The notes beneath the pieces are model-generated. The model was given only the letters and a program-made list of their open reading frames with translations. It was not told where the DNA came from and searched no databases. Below, piece by piece: positions 21,980-29,000 of a DNA stretch of 29,395 bases. The stretch's first letter is position 1. The number at the start of each line of letters is the position of its first letter. A program made the translations under genes and the position numbers. Origin of the DNA: Candidatus Woesearchaeota archaeon (GTDB taxonomy: Archaea; Nanobdellota; Nanobdellia; Woesearchaeales; JAHWIC01); assembly GCA_019322805.1 (NCBI GenBank), contig JAHWIC010000016.1:1-29395 (forward strand), given 5' to 3'.

Positions 21980-23131
21980 CCTCTCTTTCTTATAATCCTC
22001 AACAACCTTGTTAAGAACATCCAGTTTAGCTTTCTCTTTCTCAAATTCTTCTCTGGAAACTACAGCGAAGTACTTATCCTCATTTATATCCACCTTTTTG
22101 GAATCAATAAATATGAAAGGTAAACTAGAAACCTTCTTTCCTGGTTTCTTATTGTATATTATGACATGAACCGCATCTTTTATCTTGTCTATTGCCTTAT
22201 CACTTATAACATTAGGATCATCGACCAATAAAATATCATCCTTGCTTATATTCAATAATCTCTCTTTCTTCTCAAACTCAACAGAGCCAAGATTATCTAA
22301 CTTCTTTAATAGGATGTTCTTATTGAGGCTTGATAAGAAATAACATAGTTTATTCATCTCAGATTCTAGTACATCGATCTCAGTGTCCTTTGAATTCAAC
22401 TCTTTCTCGAGAGCAAAGAATCTTTTCTCGCGCTGCCTAAGCAGCTGGTTAAATCTTTTCTCATAAGGTTTTTTCCTTTCGTTTGGTTTTTCTAAGCTTC
22501 TCATCTCTTCCTTAACATTCTTATTCTGCTGCCTTAATAGGTAATTTTCCTTCTCAAGGTCCTTTAACTTAGAATGCAATTTCAAGAAGTCTTTTTCCTC
22601 AAACCTTCTTTCGCTAATAACCTTAGCAATAATCTTTGATTCATCTTTCTCAGGCTTCTCCAGTAAATCAGCTGCTTTGCTTATGCTCATTCCCTTTGAA
22701 ACGACAAGCTGCATAAGCTTGTCAGCTATATTATGCTTATCATAATGCTCGATATAATCATCAACCTTCTTCACCAAGCTCCTTACCTTCTTAAGAGAGA
22801 ACATGGCTATAGCAAGAGCATCAAGCTGATGCGTATCCCCTATATCATAACCCTTGATTATCTTTGCTTTTTCCATAGAGCCAAGGTCCTCATCAGGTTT
22901 TATCAATCTGGCTCCCAAGGCATTTGCAAACCTCTCAACAAAATCAGGGATTTTAGCTTTGTCAGCGCCTACAACAATAACCCTGCCTATCCTGACAACC
23001 CTGGCGATAAGAGCATTAAGATCAAGGTGTTTTTCAGAAGCCAAGTCAACAACATTTCCGTCTAAGCCAATAAGCGCATAACCCACAGTAATTCCTGGGT
23101 CAATGCCTGCAATAAGTAATTTCTTATTCAT
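21971..23131 (-). CDS. DUF460/COG2433 RNase H-like protein with coiled coil
   Basis: The 386-residue archaeal protein has an N-terminal RuvC/RNase H-like fold (IAGIDPGITVGYALIGLDGN, residues 7-26; VVGADKAKIP; DTHQLDALAIAM with acidic residues). A long charged coiled coil follows (about 180-265, LHSKLKDLEKENYLLRQQNK). The C-terminal domain has KDDILLVDDPN and VHVIIYNKKPGKK. This matches COG2433, a conserved archaeal family of unknown function, shorter than the usual 600-plus residues. Nucleic-acid binding or nuclease activity is inferred from the fold. A TATA-like TTTAAA (about 23155-23160 region) is centred 27 nt upstream of the ATG, so it is likely leaderless. Confidence 0.87.
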   Translation of the reverse strand: MNKKLLIAGIDPGITVGYALIGLDGNVVDLASEKHLDLNALIARVVRIGRVIVVGADKAKIPDFVERFANALGARLIKPDEDLGSMEKAKIIKGYDIGDTHQLDALAIAMFSLKKVRSLVKKVDDYIEHYDKHNIADKLMQLVVSKGMSISKAADLLEKPEKDESKIIAKVISERRFEEKDFLKLHSKLKDLEKENYLLRQQNKNVKEEMRSLEKPNERKKPYEKRFNQLLRQREKRFFALEKELNSKDTEIDVLESEMNKLCYFLSSLNKNILLKKLDNLGSVEFEKKERLLNISKDDILLVDDPNVISDKAIDKIKDAVHVIIYNKKPGKKVSSLPFIFIDSKKVDINEDKYFAVVSREEFEKEKAKLDVLNKVVEDYKKERLG

Positions 23132-23195
23132 CTAAGCCTGCTAATGACAAAACATTTAAAAAGGTTTCATTTACTCATTTTTGTTAAGCATAAAG

Positions 23196-23214
23196 TTTAT
23201 AAGTAACTACTTAT
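23196..23214 (+). promoter_or_regulatory. ribK TATA box overlapped by a palindromic operator
   Basis: TTTATAAG (23196-23203) is centred 26 nt before the ribK ATG (leaderless). ATAAGTA-AC-TACTTAT (23199-23214) is a perfect 7-bp inverted repeat overlapping the TATA box and the region just downstream. The position fits autorepression by the HTH domain of RibK (RbkR-type regulator). No second clear copy was seen in front of ribC. Confidence 0.6.
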
Positions 23215-23225
23215 TCTAAGGATGT

Positions 23226-23867
23226 ATGGCATATGATTACCTGGAGATGCTGATGTATATTGCAAAAAAAGCAGGTGTGTTCAAGGCTTTAGAAATATCA
23301 ACAATACGCATAGCTAAAGAACTAAAGACCTCGCAACAGACAGTAAGCAGAAAGCTTAGGGATATGGAAAAGCTGAAGCTGATCAAAAGAACAGCAACAC
23401 AGAAAGGGTTGTTGATTCAGCTCGACGCTAATGGCAGGGACTTCTTAAAACAACACCATAGTAACTTAGGAAATATATTTGCTGAGAAAGAAGAGGTAAC
23501 AGGCATTATAACAAAAGGCATAGGTGAAGGAAGATACTATGTCAACCTTCCCCAATACCAGAAACAATTCAAAGAAAAACTTGGCTTCAAGGCATATCCA
23601 GGCACTTTAAATTTGAGGGTTAAGCAGTCAGAAGCGCTTGAGTTCATAAGCAGCCTAGAAGCAGTTGAAATCAGTGGTTTTGAAACAAAAGACCGCACAT
23701 TCGGTAAATTAACAGGATATAAAATCAGAATAAATAACATCAAAGGAGCAATCATCATACCAGAAAGATCAAGGCATGAGGAAGGTATTATCGAGTTGAT
23801 CGCTCCGTATGATTTGAAGAAAAAATTAGGATTAAAAGATAATTCAAGATTAAAGATACAAAAGTAA
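23226..23867 (+). CDS. ribK: CTP-dependent riboflavin kinase with N-terminal HTH (RbkR-type)
   Basis: The 213-residue bifunctional protein has two parts. Residues about 1-85 form a winged HTH (STIRIAKELKTSQQTVSRKL, then LIKRTATQKGLLIQL). Residues about 92-213 form the archaeal DUF120 riboflavin kinase: VTGIITKGIGEGRYYVNLP, GFKAYPGTLNLRV with the catalytic-type Gly/Thr/Asn residues, and IIIPERSRHEEGIIELIAPYDLK. It phosphorylates riboflavin to FMN using CTP. Archaeal HTH fusions of this kind (RbkR) also repress riboflavin genes, so it probably controls itself and the ribC-ribH operon downstream. Divergent from DUF460. Confidence 0.93.
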   Translation: MAYDYLEMLMYIAKKAGVFKALEISTIRIAKELKTSQQTVSRKLRDMEKLKLIKRTATQKGLLIQLDANGRDFLKQHHSNLGNIFAEKEEVTGIITKGIGEGRYYVNLPQYQKQFKEKLGFKAYPGTLNLRVKQSEALEFISSLEAVEISGFETKDRTFGKLTGYKIRINNIKGAIIIPERSRHEEGIIELIAPYDLKKKLGLKDNSRLKIQK

Positions 23868-23886
23868 TCAATAGAAAAATAATCAA

Positions 23887-23894
23887 TTTAAAAA
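23887..23894 (+). promoter_or_regulatory. TATA-like box before the structured rib element
   Basis: TTTAAAAA is centred at about 23890.5, so transcription would start near 23916, right at the beginning of the four-helix element (23912-24031). A separate TATTAAAT (24037-24044) is centred 27.5 nt before the ribC ATG and could drive a leaderless ribC message instead. Confidence 0.4.
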
Positions 23895-23911
23895 ATCAAT
23901 AAAACGAAAAA

Positions 23912-24043
23912 TAAATCCGATTTTTGCCTTATACTCTACATTAAAGCAAAAATCATCCGTAGTGGTTCTTTAAGAACCAGAATAAGATGAAAATTCCTTT
24001 AACTTAGGGGTGAAGGGAATTTTCAGATTTAATTTTTATTAAA
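23912..24043 (+). ncRNA. candidate structured RNA (leader or stand-alone) in the riboflavin locus
   Basis: Four helices can be drawn. P1 is TAAATC (23912-23917) with GATTTA (24026-24031). P2 is GATTTTTGC (23919-23927) with GCAAAAATC (23946-23954). P3 is TGGTTC-TTTAA-GAACCA (23963-23979). P4 is GAAAATTCC (23989-23997) with GGAATTTTC (24016-24024), extendable by three pairs. They close a four-way junction with 1-, 8-, 9- and 1-nt joiners. A hairpin TTTAAT-TTTT-ATTAAA (24028-24043) overlaps the 3' strand of P1 and excludes it, as expression platforms do. The P2 loop (CTCTA, 23934-23938) can pair with the P4 loop (TAGGG, 24005-24009) with one wobble. It is not the FMN riboswitch (RFN) consensus. 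It could be a leader of ribC, a small RNA ending at the T-tract, or DNA operator repeats. Confidence 0.45.
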
Positions 24044-24067
24044 TGATGATTAAAGATTGATGATAAA

Positions 24068-24535
24068 ATGACTAGAAAAATTGGAATTGCAGACACTACC
24101 TTTGCAAGAGTAGATATGGCAAAGTTTGCTGTAAAGACAATAAAAGACAATCAAGCAGGAGTAAAGATAGTTAGATACACTGTTCCTGGCGTAAAAGACC
24201 TCCCAATAGCATGTAAAAAGCTTATTGACGAGCACAACTGCGATTTATGCATGGCTCTAGGAATGCCAGGTCCAGAGCCAATTGACAAGCAATGCGCTCA
24301 TGAAGCTTCAACAGCCCTAATAAGCACTCAATTACAAACTAACAAGCATATCTTAGAGGTTTTTATCCACATGGATGAAGCAGAGAATGATAAAGAATTG
24401 TTCAACATAACAAAAGACCGCACAACAAAGCACGCATTAAATGCGATTGCTTTGCTTAAAGGTCCTGAGGGGTTGCAGAAAAGAGCTGGAACTGGAAGAA
24501 GACAAGGGCATGCTGATGTTGGAGCGATAATTTAA
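24068..24535 (+). CDS. ribC: archaeal-type riboflavin synthase
   Basis: The 155-residue protein is the archaeal riboflavin synthase, a paralogue of lumazine synthase unrelated to the bacterial trimer. It shows MTRKIGIADTTFARVDMA, KIVRYTVPGVKDLPIACKKL, CDLCMALGMPGPEPIDKQCAHEAS, HILEVFIHMDEA and a C-terminal KRAGTGRRQGHADVG. It dismutates two 6,7-dimethyl-8-ribityllumazine molecules to riboflavin and the pyrimidine precursor. It is the first cistron of a three-gene operon with a 97-residue unknown and ribH. No strong Shine-Dalgarno precedes the ATG; TATTAAAT 27 nt upstream suggests leaderless initiation, or it follows the structured leader. Confidence 0.94.
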   Translation: MTRKIGIADTTFARVDMAKFAVKTIKDNQAGVKIVRYTVPGVKDLPIACKKLIDEHNCDLCMALGMPGPEPIDKQCAHEASTALISTQLQTNKHILEVFIHMDEAENDKELFNITKDRTTKHALNAIALLKGPEGLQKRAGTGRRQGHADVGAII

Positions 24536-24536
24536 T

Positions 24537-24830
24537 ATGACAGAAAATGTGCTTGAAAGTGTTGCTAGGGACCCCAGTATACTTGATACTTTAAGAGAAG
24601 AGGGGGTTGAATTAGAACATCTGGCAACAGTTGCTCATAAGAAAGCTGACAATCCTGGATTAGAAAGAGAAGATTACTGGATAGTAGGAGATTGTAAGAT
24701 GGGAGCAAAAGGAACCAAACTAAGAGGAACTCATTTGAGGGACACTATAGTTCCTAGAGTTGGTGTTGATGTTGTAGTTGTTTATTATGAAGATAGTAAA
24801 GATTTTGAAATTTATGAAAGAAAACATTGA
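24537..24830 (+). CDS. unknown protein inside the ribC-ribH operon
   Basis: This 97-residue protein starts 1 nt after the ribC stop (GGAGCG 12 nt upstream) and ends 14 nt before the ribH ATG, so it is almost certainly co-transcribed with them. The N-terminal half is helical (LESVARDPSILDTLREEGVELEHLA, written here in part). The C-terminal half is strand-rich with DYWIVGDCKMGAKGTKLRGT and VGVDVVVVYYEDS. There is no signal peptide or membrane segment. I do not recognise the family. It is not a GTP cyclohydrolase, DHBP synthase, reductase or deaminase of the archaeal riboflavin route as far as motifs show. A role in flavin metabolism is inferred only from position. Confidence 0.75.
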   Translation: MTENVLESVARDPSILDTLREEGVELEHLATVAHKKADNPGLEREDYWIVGDCKMGAKGTKLRGTHLRDTIVPRVGVDVVVVYYEDSKDFEIYERKH

Positions 24831-24844
24831 GTGGGGGAAACAAA

Positions 24845-25261
24845 ATGACAAACGAAAAACTAGGATTAGTTGTATCAGACTACAACGCAGATGTAACCCA
24901 TTTAATGGGTAAGATAGCAGAAGAGCATGCAGCCTTTTTAGGAGCAAAGATTGCAAAGACAATCAGAGTTCCAGGAGCTTTTGACATGCCTATTGCAGTA
25001 AAGAAGCTTGTGGATTCAAGTGCAATAGACGGAGTAGTGACCTTGGGAACCGTAATTGAAGGAGACACAGACCATGACAACATTGTTGCAAGTAATGCAG
25101 CAAGAAAAATAACAGACATCTCTGTAGAGTCTGGAAAGCCGGTAAGCCTAGGTATATCAGGACCAAAGATGAGCCATCCTGATGCTGTCAAGAGAATTGA
25201 AAGCTATGCTAAAAGGGCTGTAGAAACAACTGTAAAGCTGTTGAGGAGGCTGAAAGCCTAA
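24845..25261 (+). CDS. ribH: 6,7-dimethyl-8-ribityllumazine synthase
   Basis: The 138-residue protein shows the lumazine synthase signature in order: GLVVSDYNADVTHLM, TIRVPGAFDMPIAVKKL, DGVVTLGTVIEGDTDHDN with the catalytic-type His, IVASNAARKITDISVESGKPV and LGISGPKM. It condenses the ribityl-aminouracil with 3,4-dihydroxybutanone phosphate. I use the ATG at 24845, preceded by GTGGGGG (24831-24837); the longer TTG frame from 24827 overlaps the previous stop and adds only six residues. It is the last gene of the riboflavin operon, and its product feeds RibC, then RibK. Confidence 0.94.
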   Translation: MTNEKLGLVVSDYNADVTHLMGKIAEEHAAFLGAKIAKTIRVPGAFDMPIAVKKLVDSSAIDGVVTLGTVIEGDTDHDNIVASNAARKITDISVESGKPVSLGISGPKMSHPDAVKRIESYAKRAVETTVKLLRRLKA

Positions 25262-25293
25262 ACTTTTTATACTTTACTCAATACCTTATTGTT

Positions 25294-25656
25294 ATGAAGC
25301 AGAGTAAAGTACACAGCTTCATTTTATTCAGTTTGGGGGCATGGTTTGAAGAAGCTAATAAGAGGATAGAAGACAGGCCCCTCGAAGTCAGTATTTCTAA
25401 AAAGACTTTCATAGAGCTTGTTATGAACGCAGGAATAGCAAAGAAACAAGAAAGAGCTTTATACAAGAACCTTGAGCACCTTGAAAAGAAGAAATTCATC
25501 TCTTATGCTAATAAAGGACTATCATTAACAAAAAAAGGCCAGAAACAATATGATAAGATAAAGAGTGAAATGGTGCCATACATCAATGTTCTTGATAAAT
25601 TAGTAACTCAATCACCGACTTCTTATACAAGAAAAGTGCAGACTGTGTTTAGGTAA
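25294..25656 (+). CDS. small winged-helix-like regulator (hypothetical)
   Basis: This 120-residue basic protein has helices followed by LEHLEKKKFISYANKGLSLTKKGQKQYDKI. This looks like the recognition helix and wing of a winged HTH (residues about 50-90, with the KKG turn typical of archaeal PadR/MarR-like proteins). The C-terminal helix carries many charges. A DNA-binding role is a moderate inference; the target is unknown. TATA-like TTTATACT (about 25266-25273) is centred 25 nt upstream of the ATG, so it is leaderless and independent of ribH. Two inverted-repeat hairpins follow its stop. It is not recognised as a named family. Confidence 0.65.
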   Translation: MKQSKVHSFILFSLGAWFEEANKRIEDRPLEVSISKKTFIELVMNAGIAKKQERALYKNLEHLEKKKFISYANKGLSLTKKGQKQYDKIKSEMVPYINVLDKLVTQSPTSYTRKVQTVFR

Positions 25657-25658
25657 CA

Positions 25659-25690
25659 AAAACTTGCTAATTATATAATTCGCAAGTTTT
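25659..25690. repeat. hairpin between convergent genes
   Basis: AAAACTTGC (25659-25667) pairs with GCAAGTTTT (25682-25690). The interior AATTA/TAATT extends the stem around a two-base TA centre, apart from one T/C mismatch. It begins just after the stop of the winged-helix gene and may stabilise or end its transcript, or be a protein-binding site. Confidence 0.6.
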
Positions 25691-25698
25691 GGGAATCA

Positions 25699-25737
25699 TT
25701 GAGTCGAGCAAAGTTATAAATATTTTACTCGACTCAA
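25699..25737. repeat. 10-bp inverted repeat around an A/T-rich core
   Basis: TTGAGTCGAG (25699-25708) is perfectly inverted at 25728-25737 (CTCGACTCAA) with a 19-bp core containing GTTATAAATATTTTA. The GC-containing arms stand out from the AT-rich surroundings. It could be an operator flanking a TATA-like core, a transcript-end hairpin, or the ends of a tiny non-autonomous element. No protein is encoded. Confidence 0.6.
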
Positions 25738-25744
25738 CGATAAA

Positions 25745-26401
25745 CTACTTATTCAGGATTATAATATTCCCGCGACCTTTCTTAATCCGTTTAACAATCC
25801 CTTTATGCTCAAGCTCAGTTATCATTAAACTTATCTTTGCCTCAGAAAGTGGGAAGTGTTTCCTGATCTCTTTCTGTGTTGCTCTGCCACCTTCTTGTTT
25901 GATTACCTTGATTACTTTATCAAGATCAGAGGTTTGCTTGCCTTTTTTCCCTGGTTTCTTTCTTTTTATTAAATAGATAACAGCAACTATAGCAATCAAA
26001 ACAAGGATACCTACTATAATATAAGCAACACGATTTCTTTCTTCCTCAAAATAATCCTCTGGTCTGATCTCATCAGATTCTCCTATCAACCCAGTCTCTT
26101 CATCAAATTCAGGGAACAAAATCAAATCAAGCACATACATACCTTCATCCTGAACAGAGATTTCTTCAGAAGCAGATGCTTCAAGAGTACTTGCCTTTAT
26201 TGTATATGTTCCAACAGGAACATTAAACTCATAATCACCATCTTTGGAAACATAGAATTGCTTTGGTATTGTATCTACCTCAAGCTTAACATCTGTAACC
26301 TTATTTAAAGAAATATCATAAACAGAACCATGAATAATGGCTGCTGATACAGCATCAGCTAGTATAAGCAAAAATAATATCAAAAATAATTTCTTGGCCA
26401 T
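25745..26401 (-). CDS. membrane-anchored winged-HTH regulator with extracellular domain
   Basis: The 218-residue protein has a signal peptide (MAKKLFLILFLLILADAVSA) and an outer beta-sandwich like carboxypeptidase-regulatory domains (HGSVYDISLNKVTDVKLEVD ... GDYEFNVPVGTYTIKA). An acidic stretch and one transmembrane helix follow (about 124-145, VAYIIVGILVLIAIVAVIYL), then a Lys/Arg-rich inner segment. The cytoplasmic winged HTH (about 160-218) has KVIKVIKQEGGRATQKEIRK, SEAKISLMITELEHKGIVKR and KKGRGNIIIL. It could be a one-component transmembrane sensor, with the outside binding a ligand or surface partner. TTTATAAA (26425-26432) centred 27.5 nt upstream gives a leaderless transcript. Its target genes are unknown; the divergent exported-protein operon is a candidate. 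Confidence 0.8.
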   Translation of the reverse strand: MAKKLFLILFLLILADAVSAAIIHGSVYDISLNKVTDVKLEVDTIPKQFYVSKDGDYEFNVPVGTYTIKASTLEASASEEISVQDEGMYVLDLILFPEFDEETGLIGESDEIRPEDYFEEERNRVAYIIVGILVLIAIVAVIYLIKRKKPGKKGKQTSDLDKVIKVIKQEGGRATQKEIRKHFPLSEAKISLMITELEHKGIVKRIKKGRGNIIILNK

Positions 26402-26524
26402 ATGGGCTTAGAAATGGCTAATTCTTTATAAAAGTTTAGTATAAACCAAAACAAGCTCAATTTGGGCTTTATAAAGTTTTAAACAGCCTCATAAAGCTTT
26501 AAATTTTAGCAAAAAGAAAGTTTC

Positions 26525-26532
26525 TTTATAAA
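26525..26532 (+). promoter_or_regulatory. TATA box of the exported-protein operon
   Basis: TTTATAAA is centred at about 26528.5, so transcription would start near 26555, giving a roughly 70-nt leader with a GGAGGT ribosome site (about 26612-26617). Further CTTTATAAA-like elements lie at about 26424 and 26467, with related CATAAAGCTTTAA near 26490. The first serves the divergent gene. The others may be extra promoters or binding sites. Confidence 0.45.
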
Positions 26533-26625
26533 TAAAACAAACATACTATACCTTAAGGTTGATTAAAATGATCAGCCAAAAAAATGGAAAATCAAACAAA
26601 AATAAAACCCCTGGAGGTATAAAAA

Positions 26626-28338
26626 ATGAAACACCTAAAAGTACTATTAGTTCTGGCCATATTGATTTTGAGCACTTTGCCAGTGTATGCGCCTGGAACA
26701 GAAGACAGTTATGGTGGCAATACGGATATTGCTGTAGCTAAACCAACCCCCCTTTCAGCTGAGCCTACAAGCACAGATGTTGCTGTAGTTAGCTCTGATA
26801 CAAGCGAAGATACAGCAATTAGTGCTTGTGTGCAGAGAAATATGGCTGCAGGCCTTACAAGAGAAGAGGCAAGAAAAAGATGTACAATAACTGCTGCAAC
26901 TGCTATTTCTACAACAGATGCTTTTACAACTTGTATAAGAAATAAAATGGAAGCTGGCCTTACAAGAGAGCAGGCAAGAGTCAAGTGCGGTGCACAAGCT
27001 GCTGCTGTTATATCAGAAAGAGCAAAAACCTGTGTTGAAGAAAAGATGGAAGAAGGCCTTACACAGGAAGAAGCAAAAAGGGAATGCGCAGTGCTGGGGC
27101 TAGAAAGAGCCGGAGAAATAATCCAGACAAGGCTTCAAGCATGCATGGACAATGTCCAAGCTGTAAGCCCGGACGTTTCTGATGAAGATGCAAAGACAAA
27201 ATGTTATGGATTAGCCAGGGCAAGAGTTGTGAATGTCGCTAATTTTGCAAAGCTTAATGAGAATGAGATAAAGAAAGTTGCTCTATTGGAGAGAGCAAGA
27301 GTCAGGGAGCTTGAAGGACTTAGCAAAGAAGAGATTAAGGAAAGACTGCAGGAGCTAAAGGTTACAAGAGTACAAAACAAGGAAGAGCTTTTCAGGCAAA
27401 GAGAGATTGCTAAAGAGCAGATAGAGCAATCAAGAGAAAGATATCAAGAAGCTAAAGAAATGTATCAAGAATTGAAAGACCAAGCGCAGGATAGGAAGCA
27501 AGAATTCCTGCAAGCTAAAGAAAGGGTAAGGAGATGTGAAGACGTTGATACTGAAGAATGCGAGCAAAGGAGAGAAGAAGTTAAAGAACGCGCTAGAGAA
27601 TTCATAATCAACAGCGCAGAATCTGCTATTGAGCATCTCAAGAAGATAAAAGAGCAGGTTGAGTCAAGTGATGATATTGGTGAAGAAGAAGCTGCAAAGA
27701 TAATTGAGGACATAAATAATGCAATTGCAGCTTTGGAAGAAGCAATTGACAAAGCAGAAGCTGCTGAAACAAAAGAAGAGGTTCAGGAAGCAGCCAAGAC
27801 AATAAGCAGGGTCTGGGCTAAAGTAAAGAACAGAGCAAAGCTTCATGCAGCAAGGATTGTTCATGCAAAGGTTGGAGAGATAATTGTAAGAGGCAGGCAG
27901 CTTGAAGCAAAGCTTGACAGAGTTCTTGAGCGTATGGAAGATGCTGGCATTGAGGTAGAAGGCCTTGAATCAAAGGTTGACGACTTTAGTGCTAAGATAG
28001 AGGAGGCTCGCGACTTACATAAGCAAGCAACAGAGAAGTTCATTGAAGCGAAAGAAACAGCAAATGCGGAGCTTGTAAAGGAAGCAAAGGAATTGGCTGT
28101 TGAAGCGCATAAAGCTTTGAAGGAAGCTCACAGAATCTTAGTTGACATAATAAAATCAATCAAAGCTGCTGGCGGTTCCTTGGATGTTGAAGAAGAGGAA
28201 GAAGTAGAAGTTGTTGAAGAGATTGAAGAAGAGGCTGAGGAGGAAGAACTTGCTGATGCAACAACTGTTGAAGAGTATGAAGAGGAAGAGATTGAAGAGC
28301 CAGAGGAAGAAGAGTCGGAAGATGAGGAGGTTGAATAA
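26626..28338 (+). CDS. exported Cys-repeat and coiled-coil protein with acidic tail
   Basis: The 570-residue protein starts with a signal peptide (MKHLKVLLVLAILILSTLPV, then YA). Four repeats of about 20 residues follow (near 67, 105, 139 and 175), each with a cysteine pair in the pattern CxxxxMxxGLTxEEAxxxC (for example CVQRNMAAGLTREEARKRC, CVEEKMEEGLTQEEAKREC). A long Glu/Lys/Arg-rich coiled coil covers about 200-530, and the C-terminus is a Glu-rich run of about 45 residues (EEVEVVEEIEEEAEEEELAD). It is exported, probably with one disulfide per repeat. A strong GGAGGT precedes the ATG. The next gene begins 2 nt after its stop. I do not recognise the family; it may be a surface or periplasm-like structural protein. 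Confidence 0.8.
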   Translation: MKHLKVLLVLAILILSTLPVYAPGTEDSYGGNTDIAVAKPTPLSAEPTSTDVAVVSSDTSEDTAISACVQRNMAAGLTREEARKRCTITAATAISTTDAFTTCIRNKMEAGLTREQARVKCGAQAAAVISERAKTCVEEKMEEGLTQEEAKRECAVLGLERAGEIIQTRLQACMDNVQAVSPDVSDEDAKTKCYGLARARVVNVANFAKLNENEIKKVALLERARVRELEGLSKEEIKERLQELKVTRVQNKEELFRQREIAKEQIEQSRERYQEAKEMYQELKDQAQDRKQEFLQAKERVRRCEDVDTEECEQRREEVKERAREFIINSAESAIEHLKKIKEQVESSDDIGEEEAAKIIEDINNAIAALEEAIDKAEAAETKEEVQEAAKTISRVWAKVKNRAKLHAARIVHAKVGEIIVRGRQLEAKLDRVLERMEDAGIEVEGLESKVDDFSAKIEEARDLHKQATEKFIEAKETANAELVKEAKELAVEAHKALKEAHRILVDIIKSIKAAGGSLDVEEEEEVEVVEEIEEEAEEEELADATTVEEYEEEEIEEPEEEESEDEEVE

Positions 28339-28340
28339 AA

Positions 28341-29000
28341 ATGAAAAAATTATTTGCAGTTTTGTTGGGTTTAGTTTTAGTTAGTTCGATGATCTTTGCA
28401 CAGCAAAGAGGAACGCAACAGCCAGAAACAGGAGAGGCAGGACCAGGCCAGGAACTAGTAATAGCTCCTGCAGGAGAGACTGTACAAGCTCAAGTAAGAG
28501 CCCAGACAACAGAGCAGCTGCAGCAGATGATGCAGCAAAGAGTCCAGCAGATGGCTCAGGAAGCTCAAGGTCTTGATGAAGAGCAGGAGAAAGTTTACCA
28601 AAACCAGAACAGGGTAAGGCTTGCAGTTCATTCATTGCTTGCGATGGAAGATTTAGTAGGGGGAATTGGTCCTCAGGTAAGAGAGATAGCAACAAATTTT
28701 GATAATTCTGTCCAGGCAACAATAAGAGCTGAAGAAAGAGTAGAAAGGAGGAGCGCTGTAGCAAGATTTTTTGCTGGTGGAGATGAAGAAGCTGCTGAAG
28801 AGATTGAAGGGCAGGTTAACCAAAACCAATTGAGAGTACAACAGCTTAAACAGTTAAGGGAAGAATGCGATTGCGGTGCAGAAGTTAAAGAAATGATGAG
28901 ACAACAGATACAGAACATGGAGCAGGAACAAACAAGACTGCAGCAATTAGCACAATCGGAAAAGAGAAGTAAAGGAATGTTTGGCTGGCTTTGGAAATAA
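28341..29000 (+). CDS. exported Gln-rich helical protein
   Basis: The 219-residue protein has a signal peptide (MKKLFAVLLGLVLVSSMIFA, then Q), a Gln/Pro-rich spacer and long Gln/Glu-rich helices (TEQLQQMMQQRVQQMAQEAQ; VNQNQLRVQQLKQLREECDC). It also has an internal hydrophobic patch (AVHSLLAMEDLVGGIG) and ends MFGWLWK. There are only two cysteines, close together (CDC). It starts 2 nt after the previous stop with GGAGGTTGA as ribosome site, so it is co-expressed with the coiled-coil protein, and the two may form a complex outside the cell. Similar secreted proteins are common and uncharacterised in DPANN archaea (recollection, not a search). Function is unknown. Confidence 0.78.
   Translation: MKKLFAVLLGLVLVSSMIFAQQRGTQQPETGEAGPGQELVIAPAGETVQAQVRAQTTEQLQQMMQQRVQQMAQEAQGLDEEQEKVYQNQNRVRLAVHSLLAMEDLVGGIGPQVREIATNFDNSVQATIRAEERVERRSAVARFFAGGDEEAAEEIEGQVNQNQLRVQQLKQLREECDCGAEVKEMMRQQIQNMEQEQTRLQQLAQSEKRSKGMFGWLWK

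Noticed and set aside
23912..24043. FMN (RFN) riboswitch
   Set aside because: Conserved RFN blocks such as CCGGCGGT and CCGACAGT are absent, and the helix arrangement differs. Short resemblances like GAAAATTCC are part of a simple stem.
26559..26741. Small upstream open frame overlapping the exported protein start
   Set aside because: It starts at TTG or at the ATG at 26568 and runs out of frame through the signal peptide. It has no ribosome site and odd composition. Translation control by it is possible but unsupported.
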